From contig NZ_JACHEM010000003.1 in assembly GCF_014207445.1 (NCBI RefSeq), positions 124,001-188,000 on the forward strand: a DNA stretch of 64,000 nucleotides. Direction: 5' to 3'. The position numbers were made by a program, and so were the translations under genes. The notes under the pieces were generated by a model. The model was not told the origin of the DNA, made no database searches, and saw only the letters and a list, made by a program, of their open reading frames with translations. Every line of letters begins with the position of its first letter. The first letter of the stretch is position 1. This stretch comes from Streptomyces candidus. Its GTDB lineage: Bacteria > Actinomycetota > Actinomycetes > Streptomycetales > Streptomycetaceae. This document shows positions 54,250 to 63,678 of the stretch, one piece after another.

Positions 54250-55107
54250 CTACTGGAACAGTTCGTCGGCCGTGGTGACGTTGAGGGCGCGTGTCATCCA
54301 GGCGGTGAGGGTGTCGTGGTCCGTGCACGAGGTGATGCGGGCGCGGTCGTCGTCCGTCAGCGCGATCCCACGCTGGTCCAAGACCAACAGCAGCCCCTCG
54401 GCGAGCCCTTCGCCGCGGAGCTTCTGCGCGGTTTCCGAGCGGAAGAAGGAGAGGTCGACGGCCATGAGTTCCCTCCAGGTCGTGGCTGCCGGGGCGGTGC
54501 CCAGGCCTTGTTCGGTGAGCTCGATGAAGATGCTCGCATCGTCCTCGCCCAGTGATTTCAGGGCGCCGGCCAGTGCTTTCAGTATGGCACCGATGTCCGG
54601 ATGGTCGCTGTGTGTGATCGCCGAGAGCGCCGCGAGCGGGATGTCGGCGCGGGCGACGTCGGGATCGAGTACGACAGGGACGTTCTGCGGGCCCAGTACG
54701 AGGGGGCGCAGGGTGAGGGTCGGCCACTGCGGCGGACCGATGTCGACGTGCCGGGCGGCCCAGGCGGCGGTGGCCCGGTCGTGGCAGATGACGAGCAGGA
54801 CCGGCGGCAGGGCGTACTTCGTGTAGAGGTACGACGCGTAGTAGGCCCAGCTCGCCGGTTTCGTGTCGCTCCGCTTGCTCTGCGCCTCGACGGCGAGCAG
54901 GAAGCTGCCTTCGGGGCCTGCCGTGTCGAAACGCAGCAGCGTGTCCACCCGGCGTTCCAGCGGGCTCGGTTCGGTGAGGTCGGTCGGGAGTACCGAGACC
55001 TCGACGGGATCGGTGAAGGAGTGCCCCAGGGCGCGCGCCGTGCGTGCGAAGACCCCGGGATCCTCCTGGAAGAGGCGGTGCATTGCCTCGTGCGAGGAAC
55101 TGACCAT
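54250..55107 (-). CDS. PD-(D/E)XK-like uncharacterised protein (Rpn/transposase-like)
   Basis: 285 aa; a family seen widely in Streptomyces. RVDTLLRFDT (D55) followed by FLLAVEAQ (E74, Q76) resembles the PD-(D/E)XK core of Rpn-like nucleases, but no Lys is obvious. The C-terminus (ALTDDDRARITSCTDHDTLTAWMTRAL) is a conserved helical part. ATG 55107 chosen. Nuclease activity is only inferred. Confidence 0.7.
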   Translation of the reverse strand: MVSSSHEAMHRLFQEDPGVFARTARALGHSFTDPVEVSVLPTDLTEPSPLERRVDTLLRFDTAGPEGSFLLAVEAQSKRSDTKPASWAYYASYLYTKYALPPVLLVICHDRATAAWAARHVDIGPPQWPTLTLRPLVLGPQNVPVVLDPDVARADIPLAALSAITHSDHPDIGAILKALAGALKSLGEDDASIFIELTEQGLGTAPAATTWRELMAVDLSFFRSETAQKLRGEGLAEGLLLVLDQRGIALTDDDRARITSCTDHDTLTAWMTRALNVTTADELFQ

Positions 55108-55485
55108 GCGAGCACGCTGGCAGACGAAAAGCCGCTGGCACATGCCTTTGGCATGCCGTGCTCCGCACGGGTGGTCACTCGCAGAAATGTCCGTACGCGG
55201 GAAGGGCTGTAGAGCCGCTGCCGCAGGCCGAGGTTTGACCTCCGTCACGCTCCGGGTAATCTCTTCCGCCCGATTGGCGTGCACCGTGCCCCGTATGGCA
55301 GACTGTCGGGGTTGCTCGGTTGAGTATCGATGCTGCACGCCTCCCGCCGGGAGGACCGGAAGCGAGTCCCACAGTACTCGTCGCCCCAACTGCCCCATGG
55401 GCGGCGCTGAGGCGGACGTACGGGAATCTTTCGGGAAGTGCCAGTGCGGTGCCGACCAGGCACCCGGTGGGTGTTCTCCCCCGGC

Positions 55486-55514
55486 TTGCGGTTGCGGACC
55501 GCATCCCTTACAGC
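55486..55514 (+). promoter_or_regulatory. Candidate S10 operon promoter
   Basis: TTGCGG (55486-55491), 17-nt spacer, TACAGC (55509-55514); the -10 ends in C rather than T, so weak. It would place the shared element about 30 nt into the transcript. Confidence 0.35.
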
Positions 55515-55550
55515 AGGGAAATCCTTTGGGGTTTTGCACTGGCGAGGATG

Positions 55551-55575
55551 CGACACGCCCGACCGCGTGGGTCGG
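55551..55575 (+). promoter_or_regulatory. Leader element shared with rpsL (copy 2)
   Basis: Same 25-nt block as 43246-43270 with one difference (G instead of A at position 7). Hairpin CCGACC/GGTCGG. 77 nt before the rpsJ start. Confidence 0.8.
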
Positions 55576-55652
55576 AAGAGGGCAGTGCTGAGCAAGCAGA
55601 GCGCAGCTTCCCGGGTTCCAGAGCGTTATGAGACAAAGGACTACTAGTAGCC

Positions 55653-55961
55653 ATGGCGGGACAGAAGATCCGCATCCGGCTCAAGGCCTACGACCACGAG
55701 GTCATCGACTCCTCGGCGAAGAAGATCGTCGAGACGGTGACCCGCACTGGTGCGTCGGTCGCAGGCCCGGTGCCGCTGCCCACTGAGAAGAACGTGTACT
55801 GCGTCATCAAGTCGCCGCACAAGTACAAGGACTCTCGCGAGCACTTCGAGATGCGCACGCACAAGCGCCTCATCGACATCCTCGACCCCACGCCGAAGAC
55901 GGTTGACTCGCTGATGCGTCTCGACCTGCCGGCAGGCGTCGACATCGAGATCAAGCTCTGA
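55653..55961 (+). CDS. rpsJ: 30S ribosomal protein S10
   Basis: 102 aa; also NusE, a NusG partner in transcription. [19 protein letters not shown] start, [20 protein letters not shown] typical. ATG preceded by AAAGGAC. First gene of the S10 operon. Confidence 0.98.
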   Translation: MAGQKIRIRLKAYDHEVIDSSAKKIVETVTRTGASVAGPVPLPTEKNVYCVIKSPHKYKDSREHFEMRTHKRLIDILDPTPKTVDSLMRLDLPAGVDIEIKL

Positions 55962-55974
55962 GGGGACGGCCGAG

Positions 55975-56619
55975 ATGACGAAGAACATCAAGGGCGTCCT
56001 GGGCGAGAAGCTCGGCATGACCCAGGTCTGGGACGAGAACAACCGGGTTGTCCCGGTGACCGTCGTCAAGGCCGGGCCGTGCGTCGTGACGCAGGTACGT
56101 ACGAACGACAACGACGGCTACGAGTCGGTCCAGATCGCCTTCGGCGAGATCGACCCGCGCAAGGTGAACAAGCCCCTCAAGGGTCACTTCGCCAAGGCCG
56201 ACGTGACCCCCCGCCGCCACCTGGTGGAGCTCCGCACCCCTGACGCCAGCGAGTACACGCTGGGCCAGGAGATCACTGCCGAGGTGTTCGAGTCCGGCGT
56301 CAAGGTTGACGTCACGGGCAACAGCAAGGGCAAGGGCTTCGCCGGTGTCATGAAGCGTCACAACTTCGCCGGTGGCAAGGCCTCGCACGGTGCCCACCGC
56401 GTGCACCGCAAGCCTGGTTCCATCGGTGGCTGTGCCACCCCCGGCCGTGTCTTCAAGGGCATGCGCATGGCGGGTCGCATGGGTAACGAGCGGGTCACCA
56501 CCCAGAACCTGACCGTCCACGCCGTTGACGCCGAGAAGGGTCTGCTGCTCATCAAGGGCGCCGTTCCCGGCCCCAACGGTGGCCTCGTCCTGGTCCGCAC
56601 CGCGGCCAAGGGGGTTTGA
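55975..56619 (+). CDS. rplC: 50S ribosomal protein L3
   Basis: 214 aa. [20 protein letters not shown] and [21 protein letters not shown] loop. 13 bp after rpsJ, with GAGGGGAC upstream. Confidence 0.98.
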   Translation: MTKNIKGVLGEKLGMTQVWDENNRVVPVTVVKAGPCVVTQVRTNDNDGYESVQIAFGEIDPRKVNKPLKGHFAKADVTPRRHLVELRTPDASEYTLGQEITAEVFESGVKVDVTGNSKGKGFAGVMKRHNFAGGKASHGAHRVHRKPGSIGGCATPGRVFKGMRMAGRMGNERVTTQNLTVHAVDAEKGLLLIKGAVPGPNGGLVLVRTAAKGV

Positions 56620-56626
56620 GGAACCG

Positions 56627-57277
56627 ATGAGCACCATTGACATCCTTTCGCCGGCAGGCGACAAGACCGGGACCGTCGACCTCCCCGCGGAGATCTTCGA
56701 CGCCAAGGTCAGCATTCCGCTGATCCACCAGGTCGTTGTCGCTCAGCTGGCCGCTGCCCGCCAGGGCACGCACAAGACCAAGCGTCGCGGCGAAGTCCGT
56801 GGTGGCGGCAAGAAGCCGTACCGCCAGAAGGGCACCGGCCGCGCCCGTCAGGGTTCGACCCGCGCCCCGCAGTTCGCAGGCGGTGGCGTCGTCCACGGCC
56901 CGCAGCCGCGTGACTACTCGCAGCGGACCCCCAAGAAGATGAAGGCCGCCGCCCTGCGCGGTGCCCTCACCGACCGGGCCCGCAATGCTCGTATCCACGT
57001 CGTCACCGGCGTGGTCGAGGGTGCGGTTTCCACGAAGGCCGCCAAGTCCCTGCTGGGCAAGGTCAGCGAGCGCAAGCACGTGCTCCTGGTTGCCGAGCGT
57101 TCGGACGAGGCCGCGTGGCTCTCCGCCCGCAACCTGCCCCAGGTGCACATCCTGGAGCCGGGCCAGCTGAACACGTACGACGTGCTCGTCTCGGACGACC
57201 TGGTCTTCACCAAGGCCGCCTTCGAGTCCTTCGTGTCTGGCCCCCAGGCCGATGAGACCGAAGGGAGCGACGCCTGA
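56627..57277 (+). CDS. rplD: 50S ribosomal protein L4
   Basis: 216 aa. [20 protein letters not shown] exit-tunnel loop. ATG 56627 gives [15 protein letters not shown]; preceded by GAGGAA. Shares one nt with rplW. Confidence 0.97.
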   Translation: MSTIDILSPAGDKTGTVDLPAEIFDAKVSIPLIHQVVVAQLAAARQGTHKTKRRGEVRGGGKKPYRQKGTGRARQGSTRAPQFAGGGVVHGPQPRDYSQRTPKKMKAAALRGALTDRARNARIHVVTGVVEGAVSTKAAKSLLGKVSERKHVLLVAERSDEAAWLSARNLPQVHILEPGQLNTYDVLVSDDLVFTKAAFESFVSGPQADETEGSDA

Positions 57278-57594
57278 TGAGCGCCGTTACCAGCAAGACC
57301 TTCACGGACCACCGCGACATTCTTGTCAAGCCGGTCGTCTCGGAGAAGAGCTACGCGCTGCTCGACGAGAACAAGTACACGTTCATCGTCGCCCCCGGCT
57401 CCAACAAGACCCAGATCAAGCAGGCCGTGGAAGCGGTCTTCTCGGTCAAGGTCACCGGAGTCAACACGATCAACCGTCAGGGCAAGCGGAAGCGCACCCG
57501 CACCGGTTTCGGCAAGCGTGCCGACACCAAGCGGGCCATCGTGACCCTCGCCGAGGGCGACCGTATCGACATCTTCGGCGGTCCGACCGCCTAA
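57277..57594 (+). CDS. rplW: 50S ribosomal protein L23
   Basis: 105 aa; near the tunnel exit and docking site for trigger factor/[24 protein letters not shown] start. TGATG overlap with rplD. Confidence 0.97.
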   Translation: MSAVTSKTFTDHRDILVKPVVSEKSYALLDENKYTFIVAPGSNKTQIKQAVEAVFSVKVTGVNTINRQGKRKRTRTGFGKRADTKRAIVTLAEGDRIDIFGGPTA

Positions 57595-57634
57595 CGGCGG
57601 TCTGGATCGTCCGGAATCGGACGAGGACTGAGAA

Positions 57635-58471
57635 ATGGGAATCCGCAAGTACAAGCCGACTACGCCGGGCCGCCGTGGCTCCTCCGTAGCCGACTTTGTC
57701 GAGATCACGCGGTCCACGCCGGAGAAGTCGCTGGTCCGCCCCCTGCACAGCAAGGGCGGCCGTAACAACGCCGGTCGTGTGACCGTTCGCCACCAGGGTG
57801 GTGGCCACAAGCGCGCCTACCGCGTGATCGACTTCCGTCGTCACGACAAGGACGGCGTGCCCGCCAAGGTCGCGCACATCGAGTACGACCCCAACCGCAC
57901 CGCGCGCATCGCGCTGCTGCACTACGCGGACGGCGAGAAGCGTTACATCCTCGCCCCGCGTGGCCTGTCGCAGGGTGACCGGATCGAGAACGGCCCCGGG
58001 GCCGACATCAAGCCGGGCAACAACCTCGCGCTGCGCAACATCCCGGTGGGTACCACCATCCACAACATCGAGCTGCGGCCCGGTGGCGGTGCGAAGTTCG
58101 CCCGCTCCGCCGGTGCCTCCGTGCAGCTGCTGGCGAAGGAGGGCACCATGGCCCACCTTCGTATGCCTTCCGGAGAGATCCGCCTGGTCGACGCCCGCTG
58201 CCGCGCCACGATCGGCGAGGTCGGCAACGCCGAGCAGTCGAACATCAACTGGGGCAAGGCCGGCCGCATGCGCTGGAAGGGCGTTCGCCCGACCGTTCGC
58301 GGTGTGGCGATGAACCCGGTCGACCACCCGCACGGTGGTGGTGAGGGTAAGACCTCCGGTGGTCGTCACCCGGTCTCCCCGTGGGGTCAGAAGGAGGGTC
58401 GTACTCGCTCGCCGAAGAAGGCTTCGAGCAAGTACATCGTCCGCCGCCGCAAGTCGAACAAGAAGCGCTAG
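57635..58471 (+). CDS. rplB: 50S ribosomal protein L2
   Basis: 278 aa. C-terminal [20 protein letters not shown] with the conserved His near the peptidyl-transferase centre. 40 bp after rplW. Confidence 0.98.
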   Translation: MGIRKYKPTTPGRRGSSVADFVEITRSTPEKSLVRPLHSKGGRNNAGRVTVRHQGGGHKRAYRVIDFRRHDKDGVPAKVAHIEYDPNRTARIALLHYADGEKRYILAPRGLSQGDRIENGPGADIKPGNNLALRNIPVGTTIHNIELRPGGGAKFARSAGASVQLLAKEGTMAHLRMPSGEIRLVDARCRATIGEVGNAEQSNINWGKAGRMRWKGVRPTVRGVAMNPVDHPHGGGEGKTSGGRHPVSPWGQKEGRTRSPKKASSKYIVRRRKSNKKR

Positions 58472-58483
58472 GAGCGGGTTTAG

Positions 58484-58765
58484 ATGCCGCGCAGTCTCAA
58501 GAAGGGGCCCTTCGTCGACGGACACCTCAGCAAGAAGGTGGACGTACAGAACGAGGCAGGCTCCAAGAACGTCATCAAGACCTGGTCCCGGCGCTCGATG
58601 ATCACCCCCAGCATGCTGGGTCACACCATCGCGGTGCACAACGGCAAGATCCACGTCCCGGTGTTCGTCACCGAGTCGATGGTCGGCCACAAGCTCGGCG
58701 AGTTTGCGCCGACCCGCACCTTCCGCGGCCACGTCAAGGACGACCGCAAGTCGAAGCGCCGCTAA
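58484..58765 (+). CDS. rpsS: 30S ribosomal protein S19
   Basis: 93 aa. [20 protein letters not shown] start, [20 protein letters not shown]. 12 bp after rplB. Confidence 0.98.
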   Translation: MPRSLKKGPFVDGHLSKKVDVQNEAGSKNVIKTWSRRSMITPSMLGHTIAVHNGKIHVPVFVTESMVGHKLGEFAPTRTFRGHVKDDRKSKRR

Positions 58766-58806
58766 GGCGGGGTGCGATGACTATGAACGACACCGAAGGG
58801 ACAACC

Positions 58807-59154
58807 ATGGAAGCCAGGGCCCAGGCGCGGTACATCCGCGTCACGCCCATGAAGGCCCGCCGCGTGGTGGACCTTATCCGTGGCATGGATGCCACGGAGG
58901 CTCAGGCGGTCCTGCGCTTCGCCCCGCAGGCCGCGAGCGTGCCGGTCGGCAAGGTGCTTGACAGCGCCATTGCCAACGCCGCACACAACTACGACCACAC
59001 CGACGCCTCTTCGCTGGTCATCAGCGAGGCGTACGTGGACGAGGGCCCGACCCTGAAGCGGTTCCGTCCGCGTGCTCAGGGCCGTGCCTACCGGATCCGT
59101 AAGCGGACCAGCCACATCACCGTGGTCGTCAGCAGCAAGGAAGGAACCCGGTAA
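58807..59154 (+). CDS. rplV: 50S ribosomal protein L22
   Basis: 115 aa; tunnel-lining protein. [20 protein letters not shown] start. I chose ATG 58807 with AAGGGA (58795-58800) upstream; an in-frame ATG at 58777 would add 10 residues. Overlaps rpsC (TAATG). Confidence 0.93.
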   Translation: MEARAQARYIRVTPMKARRVVDLIRGMDATEAQAVLRFAPQAASVPVGKVLDSAIANAAHNYDHTDASSLVISEAYVDEGPTLKRFRPRAQGRAYRIRKRTSHITVVVSSKEGTR

Positions 59155-59993
59155 TGGGCCAGAAGGTAAACCCGCACGGGTTCCGGCTCGGCATTACCAC
59201 GGACTTCAAGTCCCGTTGGTACGCCGACAAGCTGTACAAGGACTACGTCAAGGAAGACGTCGCCATCCGCAGGATGATGACGTCCGGCATGGAGCGCGCC
59301 GGCATCTCGAAGGTGGAGATCGAGCGCACCCGTGACCGCGTGCGTGTGGACATCCACACCGCTCGTCCGGGCATCGTCATCGGCCGCCGTGGCGCCGAGG
59401 CCGACCGCATCCGCGGCGACCTCGAGAAGCTCACGGGCAAGCAGGTCCAGCTGAACATCCTCGAGGTCAAGAACCCCGAGATGGACGCTCAGCTGGTTGC
59501 TCAGGCCGTTGCCGAGCAGCTCTCCTCCCGCGTCTCCTTCCGCCGTGCCATGCGCAAGAGCATGCAGGGCACCATGAAGGCCGGCGCCAAGGGCATCAAG
59601 ATCCAGTGCGGCGGTCGCCTCGGCGGCGCCGAGATGTCCCGGTCGGAGTTCTACCGCGAGGGCCGTGTGCCGCTGCACACGCTCCGCGCGAACGTGGACT
59701 ACGGCTTCTTCGAGGCCAAGACGACCTTCGGTCGTATCGGCGTCAAGGTCTGGATCTACAAGGGCGACGTCAAGAACATCGCCGAGGTTCGCGCCGAGAA
59801 CGCCGCGGCCCGTGCGGGTAACCGCCCGGCCCGTGGTGGCGGCGCTGCCGACCGCCCGGCCCGTGGTGGCCGTGGTGGCGAGCGTGGCGGCCGCGGCCGC
59901 AAGCCGCAGCAGTCCGCGCCGGCAGCCGAGGCCCCCAAGGCCGACGCTCCCGCCGCCGCTGCTCCGGCCGAGAGCACCGGAACGGAGGCCTGA
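59154..59993 (+). CDS. rpsC: 30S ribosomal protein S3
   Basis: 279 aa. N-terminal KH domain ([19 protein letters not shown]), C-terminal ribosomal S3 domain. Actinobacterial-type long tail (about 60 residues) of PARGG/GGERGG repeats, then Ala/Pro-acidic. TAATG overlap with rplV. Confidence 0.98.
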   Translation: MGQKVNPHGFRLGITTDFKSRWYADKLYKDYVKEDVAIRRMMTSGMERAGISKVEIERTRDRVRVDIHTARPGIVIGRRGAEADRIRGDLEKLTGKQVQLNILEVKNPEMDAQLVAQAVAEQLSSRVSFRRAMRKSMQGTMKAGAKGIKIQCGGRLGGAEMSRSEFYREGRVPLHTLRANVDYGFFEAKTTFGRIGVKVWIYKGDVKNIAEVRAENAAARAGNRPARGGGAADRPARGGRGGERGGRGRKPQQSAPAAEAPKADAPAAAAPAESTGTEA

Positions 59994-59998
59994 CCGAC

Positions 59999-60418
59999 AT
60001 GCTGATCCCTCGTAGGGTCAAGCACCGCAAGCAGCACCACCCCAAGCGCAGCGGTATGGCCAAGGGTGGTACTGAGGTCGCATTCGGCGAGTACGGCATC
60101 CAGGCGCTGACCCCGGCCTACGTGACGAACCGCCAGATCGAAGCGGCTCGTATTGCGATGACCCGTCACATCAAGCGTGGCGGCAAGGTCTGGATCAACA
60201 TCTACCCGGACCGTCCGCTCACGAAGAAGCCTGCCGAGACCCGCATGGGTTCCGGTAAGGGTTCCCCCGAGTGGTGGATCGCGAACGTCAAGCCCGGTCG
60301 GGTGATGTTCGAGCTGTCCTACCCGAACGAGAAGATTGCTCGTGAGGCGCTTACCCGCGCTGCTCACAAGCTTCCGATGAAGTGCCGGATTGTTCGGCGC
60401 GAGGCAGGTGAGTCGTGA
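59999..60418 (+). CDS. rplP: 50S ribosomal protein L16
   Basis: 139 aa. [20 protein letters not shown] start, [20 protein letters not shown]. 5 bp after rpsC; stop overlaps rpmC. Confidence 0.98.
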   Translation: MLIPRRVKHRKQHHPKRSGMAKGGTEVAFGEYGIQALTPAYVTNRQIEAARIAMTRHIKRGGKVWINIYPDRPLTKKPAETRMGSGKGSPEWWIANVKPGRVMFELSYPNEKIAREALTRAAHKLPMKCRIVRREAGES

Positions 60419-60642
60419 TGGTGGCCGGTACGAAGGCGACTGAGCTGCGCGAGCTGAACGACGAGGACCTCGTCGCGAAGCTCCGTGAGGCCAAGGAAGA
60501 ACTGTTCAACCTCCGCTTCCAGGCGGCGACCGGGCAGCTCGAGAACCACGGCCGGCTCAAGTCCGTCCGTAAGGACATCGCCCGGATCTACACCCTGATG
60601 CGCGAGCGCGAGCTGGGCATCGAGACGGTGGAGAGCGCCTGA
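60418..60642 (+). CDS. rpmC: 50S ribosomal protein L29
   Basis: 74 aa. [20 protein letters not shown] and [21 protein letters not shown] 60418 overlaps the rplP stop (TGATG); a GTG three bases earlier is an alternative. Overlaps rpsQ by 1 nt. Confidence 0.95.
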   Translation: MVAGTKATELRELNDEDLVAKLREAKEELFNLRFQAATGQLENHGRLKSVRKDIARIYTLMRERELGIETVESA

Positions 60643-60926
60643 TGAGCGAGAAGAATGTGACTGAGACGACTGAGCAGCGCGGATTCCGCAAGACCCGTGA
60701 GGGTCTGGTCGTCAGCGACAAGATGGACAAGACCGTCGTCGTCGCTGTCGAGGACCGCGTCAAGCACGCCCTGTACGGCAAGGTCATCCGCCGTACGAAC
60801 AAGCTCAAGGCTCACGACGAGTCCAACGCTGCCGGTGTCGGCGACCGCGTCCTGATCATGGAGACGCGTCCGCTGTCGGCCTCGAAGCGCTGGCGCATCG
60901 TCGAGATCCTCGAGAAGGCCAAGTAG
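60642..60926 (+). CDS. rpsQ: 30S ribosomal protein S17
   Basis: 94 aa. [20 protein letters not shown] and [20 protein letters not shown] overlap with rpmC. Last gene before a hairpin-rich gap of 128 bp. Confidence 0.98.
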   Translation: MSEKNVTETTEQRGFRKTREGLVVSDKMDKTVVVAVEDRVKHALYGKVIRRTNKLKAHDESNAAGVGDRVLIMETRPLSASKRWRIVEILEKAK

Positions 60927-60928
60927 GT

Positions 60929-60946
60929 AATTCCCGCAAGGGAATT
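60929..60946 (+). other. Hairpin 1 in rpsQ-rplN spacer
   Basis: AATTCCC-GCAA-GGGAATT: perfect 7-bp stem with a GNRA loop, directly after the rpsQ stop. Confidence 0.75.
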
Positions 60947-60960
60947 CCCACAGATACGCC

Positions 60961-60980
60961 CTGAAGGGGTTTCCCTTCAG
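60961..60980 (+). other. Hairpin 2 in rpsQ-rplN spacer
   Basis: CTGAAGGG-GTTT-CCCTTCAG: perfect 8-bp stem. Confidence 0.75.
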
Positions 60981-60996
60981 GCAGTTCCGCCAGGCT

Positions 60997-61026
60997 CGGT
61001 GGGGCCGTAGCGATACGGCCCCACCG
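60997..61026 (+). other. Hairpin 3 in rpsQ-rplN spacer
   Basis: CGGTGGGGCCGTA pairs with TACGGCCCCACCG (13 bp), loop GCGA (GNRA). No T-run follows. 28 nt before the rplN start. Confidence 0.8.
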
Positions 61027-61054
61027 GGAACCGGCAGACGATCAGGAGATAGAC

Positions 61055-61423
61055 GTGATCCAGCAGGAGTCGCGACTTCGCGTCGCCGACAACACGGGTG
61101 CGAAGGAAATTCTCACCATCCGTGTTCTCGGTGGCTCGGGTCGCCGCTACGCGGGCATCGGTGACGTCATTGTCGCCACCGTCAAGGATGCGATCCCCGG
61201 TGGCAACGTGAAGAAGGGTGACGTCGTCAAGGCGGTCATCGTTCGCACCGTCAAGGAGCGTCGTCGCCCGGATGGCTCGTACATCCGCTTCGACGAGAAC
61301 GCCGCTGTCATTCTCAAGAACGACGGCGACCCCCGCGGCACCCGTATCTTCGGCCCGGTGGGCCGTGAGCTGCGCGAGAAGAAGTTCATGAAGATCATCT
61401 CGCTCGCGCCGGAGGTGCTGTAA
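61055..61423 (+). CDS. rplN: 50S ribosomal protein L14
   Basis: 122 aa. [20 protein letters not shown] start, [23 protein letters not shown] start with AGGAGA upstream. First gene of the spc segment. Confidence 0.98.
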   Translation: MIQQESRLRVADNTGAKEILTIRVLGGSGRRYAGIGDVIVATVKDAIPGGNVKKGDVVKAVIVRTVKERRRPDGSYIRFDENAAVILKNDGDPRGTRIFGPVGRELREKKFMKIISLAPEVL

Positions 61424-61425
61424 GC

Positions 61426-61749
61426 ATGAAGATCAAGAAGGGCGACCTGGTACAGGTCATCACCGGTAAGGACAAGGGCAAGCAGGGCAAGGTCATTCAG
61501 GCCTTCCCCCGCGAGGACCGCGTCCTGGTCGAGGGTGTCAACCGGGTCAAGAAGCACACGAAGGCCGGTCAGACCGCTCGCGGTTCGCAGACCGGCGGCA
61601 TTGTGACGACCGAGGCTCCGGTCCACGTCAGCAACGTTCAGCTGGTTGTGGAGAAGGACGGCAACAAGGTCGTTACCCGCGTCGGCTACCGCTTTGACGA
61701 CGAGGGCAACAAGATCCGCGTTGCCAAGCGGACTGGTGAGGACATCTGA
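61426..61749 (+). CDS. rplX: 50S ribosomal protein L24
   Basis: 107 aa. KOW motif at the start ([20 protein letters not shown]). 2 bp after rplN; stop shares a nt with rplE (TGATG). Confidence 0.98.
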   Translation: MKIKKGDLVQVITGKDKGKQGKVIQAFPREDRVLVEGVNRVKKHTKAGQTARGSQTGGIVTTEAPVHVSNVQLVVEKDGNKVVTRVGYRFDDEGNKIRVAKRTGEDI

Positions 61750-62306
61750 TGACTGCCACCACCGCACCGCGCCTCAAGCTGCGCTACCGCGAGGAGATCG
61801 CGGGCAAGCTGCGTGAAGAGTTCTCCTACGAGAACGTCATGCAGATCCCCGGCCTCGTCAAGATCGTGGTCAACATGGGTGTCGGCGACGCCGCCCGTGA
61901 CTCGAAGCTGATCGACGGGGCCATCAAGGACCTGACGACCATCACGGGTCAGAAGCCGGCCGTCACCAAGGCCCGCAAGTCGATCGCGCAGTTCAAGCTG
62001 CGCGAGGGTCAGCCGATCGGCTGCCACGTCACCCTCCGTGGTGACCGCATGTGGGAGTTCCTGGACCGTACGCTGTCGCTCGCGCTGCCGCGTATCCGCG
62101 ACTTCCGTGGTCTGTCGCCGAAGCAGTTCGACGGCCGTGGCAACTACACCTTCGGTCTCACCGAGCAGGTCATGTTCCACGAGATCGACCAGGACAAGAT
62201 CGACCGGGTCCGGGGCATGGACATCACCGTGGTCACCACGGCGACCAACGACGACGAGGGTCGTGCCCTGCTGCGTCACCTCGGCTTCCCGTTCAAGGAG
62301 AACTGA
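61749..62306 (+). CDS. rplE: 50S ribosomal protein L5
   Basis: 185 aa; 5S rRNA-binding. [20 protein letters not shown] and [25 protein letters not shown] overlap with rplX. Confidence 0.98.
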   Translation: MTATTAPRLKLRYREEIAGKLREEFSYENVMQIPGLVKIVVNMGVGDAARDSKLIDGAIKDLTTITGQKPAVTKARKSIAQFKLREGQPIGCHVTLRGDRMWEFLDRTLSLALPRIRDFRGLSPKQFDGRGNYTFGLTEQVMFHEIDQDKIDRVRGMDITVVTTATNDDEGRALLRHLGFPFKEN

Positions 62307-62308
62307 CC

Positions 62309-62494
62309 GTGGCGAAGAAGGCTCTGATCGCTAAGGCCGCTCGCAAGCCGAAGTTCGGCGTGCGTGCGTACACGCGCTGCCAGCGCTGTGGCCGGCCCCA
62401 CTCCGTTTACCGCAAGTTCGGCCTGTGCCGCGTGTGCCTTCGTGAGATGGCTCACCGTGGCGAGCTGCCGGGCGTGACCAAGAGCTCCTGGTAG
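62309..62494 (+). CDS. rpsN: 30S ribosomal protein S14, zinc-type
   Basis: 61-aa type Z S14. Two CxxC pairs: RCQRCGRPH and LCRVCLRE, so zinc-binding. GTG start 2 bp after rplE. A 221-bp gap without a clear promoter follows. Confidence 0.97.
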   Translation: MAKKALIAKAARKPKFGVRAYTRCQRCGRPHSVYRKFGLCRVCLREMAHRGELPGVTKSSW

Positions 62495-62715
62495 TCCGTA
62501 CTCCCCTTTGGGCGTACCGATTTTCCAGGGCTCTCGGTAAGTATCTGGTCGGCAGGAGCCCCACCCTCGATGCCGTAGGCTAGAAGGGTTGGGCGCCTGC
62601 CGCCCATAACGACTTACTACGCCGTAGGTCCCCGCACCGCACCCGTCCCGCCTCTGAGTGGGGAGAGGGATGGCGCATACAGGAAACCCCGGCGAGAGAG
62701 GCCGAAGGCCAATTC

Positions 62716-63114
62716 ATGACCATGACTGATCCCATCGCAGACATGCTCACGCGTCTGCGTAACGCGAACTCGGCGTACCACGACACCGTCGTGATGCCGC
62801 ACAGCAAGATCAAGTCGCACATCGCGGAGATCCTCCAGCAGGAGGGCTTCATCACGGGCTGGAAGGTCGAGGACGCCGAGGTCGGCAAGAACCTCGTCCT
62901 TGAGCTCAAGTTCGGGCCCAACCGCGAGCGTTCGATTGCCGGCATCAAGCGTATTTCGAAGCCGGGTCTGCGTGTTTACGCGAAGTCCACCAACCTGCCC
63001 AAGGTCCTCGGCGGCCTCGGCGTGGCGATCATCTCCACGTCGCACGGTCTTCTGACCGGCCAGCAGGCAGGCAAGAAGGGCGTAGGTGGGGAAGTCCTCG
63101 CCTACGTCTGGTAG
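62716..63114 (+). CDS. rpsH: 30S ribosomal protein S8
   Basis: 132 aa. [20 protein letters not shown] start, [23 protein letters not shown] 62716; a second ATG two codons later is possible. The preceding 221-bp gap has GCCGTAGG twice (near 62573 and 62622) but no solid promoter. Confidence 0.97.
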   Translation: MTMTDPIADMLTRLRNANSAYHDTVVMPHSKIKSHIAEILQQEGFITGWKVEDAEVGKNLVLELKFGPNRERSIAGIKRISKPGLRVYAKSTNLPKVLGGLGVAIISTSHGLLTGQQAGKKGVGGEVLAYVW

Positions 63115-63135
63115 TCGGGAAAGGAAGGAAAGCTC

Positions 63136-63675
63136 ATGTCGCGAATCGGCAAGCTCCCCATCCAGGTTCCCGCTGGTGTGGACGTCACCATCGACGGCCG
63201 CACGGTTGCCGTGAAGGGCCCCAAGGGTTCCCTCTCGCACACTGTTGCTGCGCCGATCGAGATTGTTAAGGACGAGGACGGCGTTCTCAACGTCACCCGT
63301 CCCAACGACGAGCGTCAGAACAAGGCCCTGCACGGCCTGTCCCGCACGCTGGTGGCGAACATGATCACCGGCGTGACCCAGGGATACAGCAAGGCGCTCG
63401 AGATCAGCGGTGTCGGTTACCGAGTCCAGGCGAAGGGCTCCAACCTGGAGTTCGCCCTGGGCTACAGCCACCCCATCGTTATCGAGGCCCCCGAAGGCAT
63501 CACCTTCAAGGTCGAGTCGCCCACGAAGCTCAGCGTCGAGGGCATCGACAAGCAGAAGGTCGGCGAGGTCGCCGCTAACATCCGCAAGCTGCGGAAGCCC
63601 GACCCGTACAAGGCCAAGGGCGTCAAGTACGCCGGCGAGGTCATCCGCCGCAAGGTCGGAAAGGCGGGTAAGTAA
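63136..63675 (+). CDS. rplF: 50S ribosomal protein L6
   Basis: 179 aa. [20 protein letters not shown] start, [31 protein letters not shown] upstream of ATG 63136. Confidence 0.98.
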   Translation: MSRIGKLPIQVPAGVDVTIDGRTVAVKGPKGSLSHTVAAPIEIVKDEDGVLNVTRPNDERQNKALHGLSRTLVANMITGVTQGYSKALEISGVGYRVQAKGSNLEFALGYSHPIVIEAPEGITFKVESPTKLSVEGIDKQKVGEVAANIRKLRKPDPYKAKGVKYAGEVIRRKVGKAGK

Positions 63676-63678
63676 GCC

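Larger units (their letters stand above)
55108..55652. other. Region upstream of rpsJ: leader and promoter sequences, no gene seen
   Basis: Contains a palindrome CCTCCCG-C-CGGGAGG (55340-55354), a small hairpin (55448-55464), a candidate promoter (55486-55514) and the shared leader element (55551-55575). No protein-coding frame has recognisable features. Confidence 0.7.

Noticed and set aside
47850..55650. Integrated mobile element between tuf and rpsJ
   Set aside because: No integrase, transposase, terminal repeats or att-like duplication were found, so I describe it as an accessory insert only.
58777..58806. ATG 10 codons upstream for rplV
   Set aside because: The added residues are not conserved in L22, and AAGGGA is placed correctly for ATG 58807; it remains a minor alternative.
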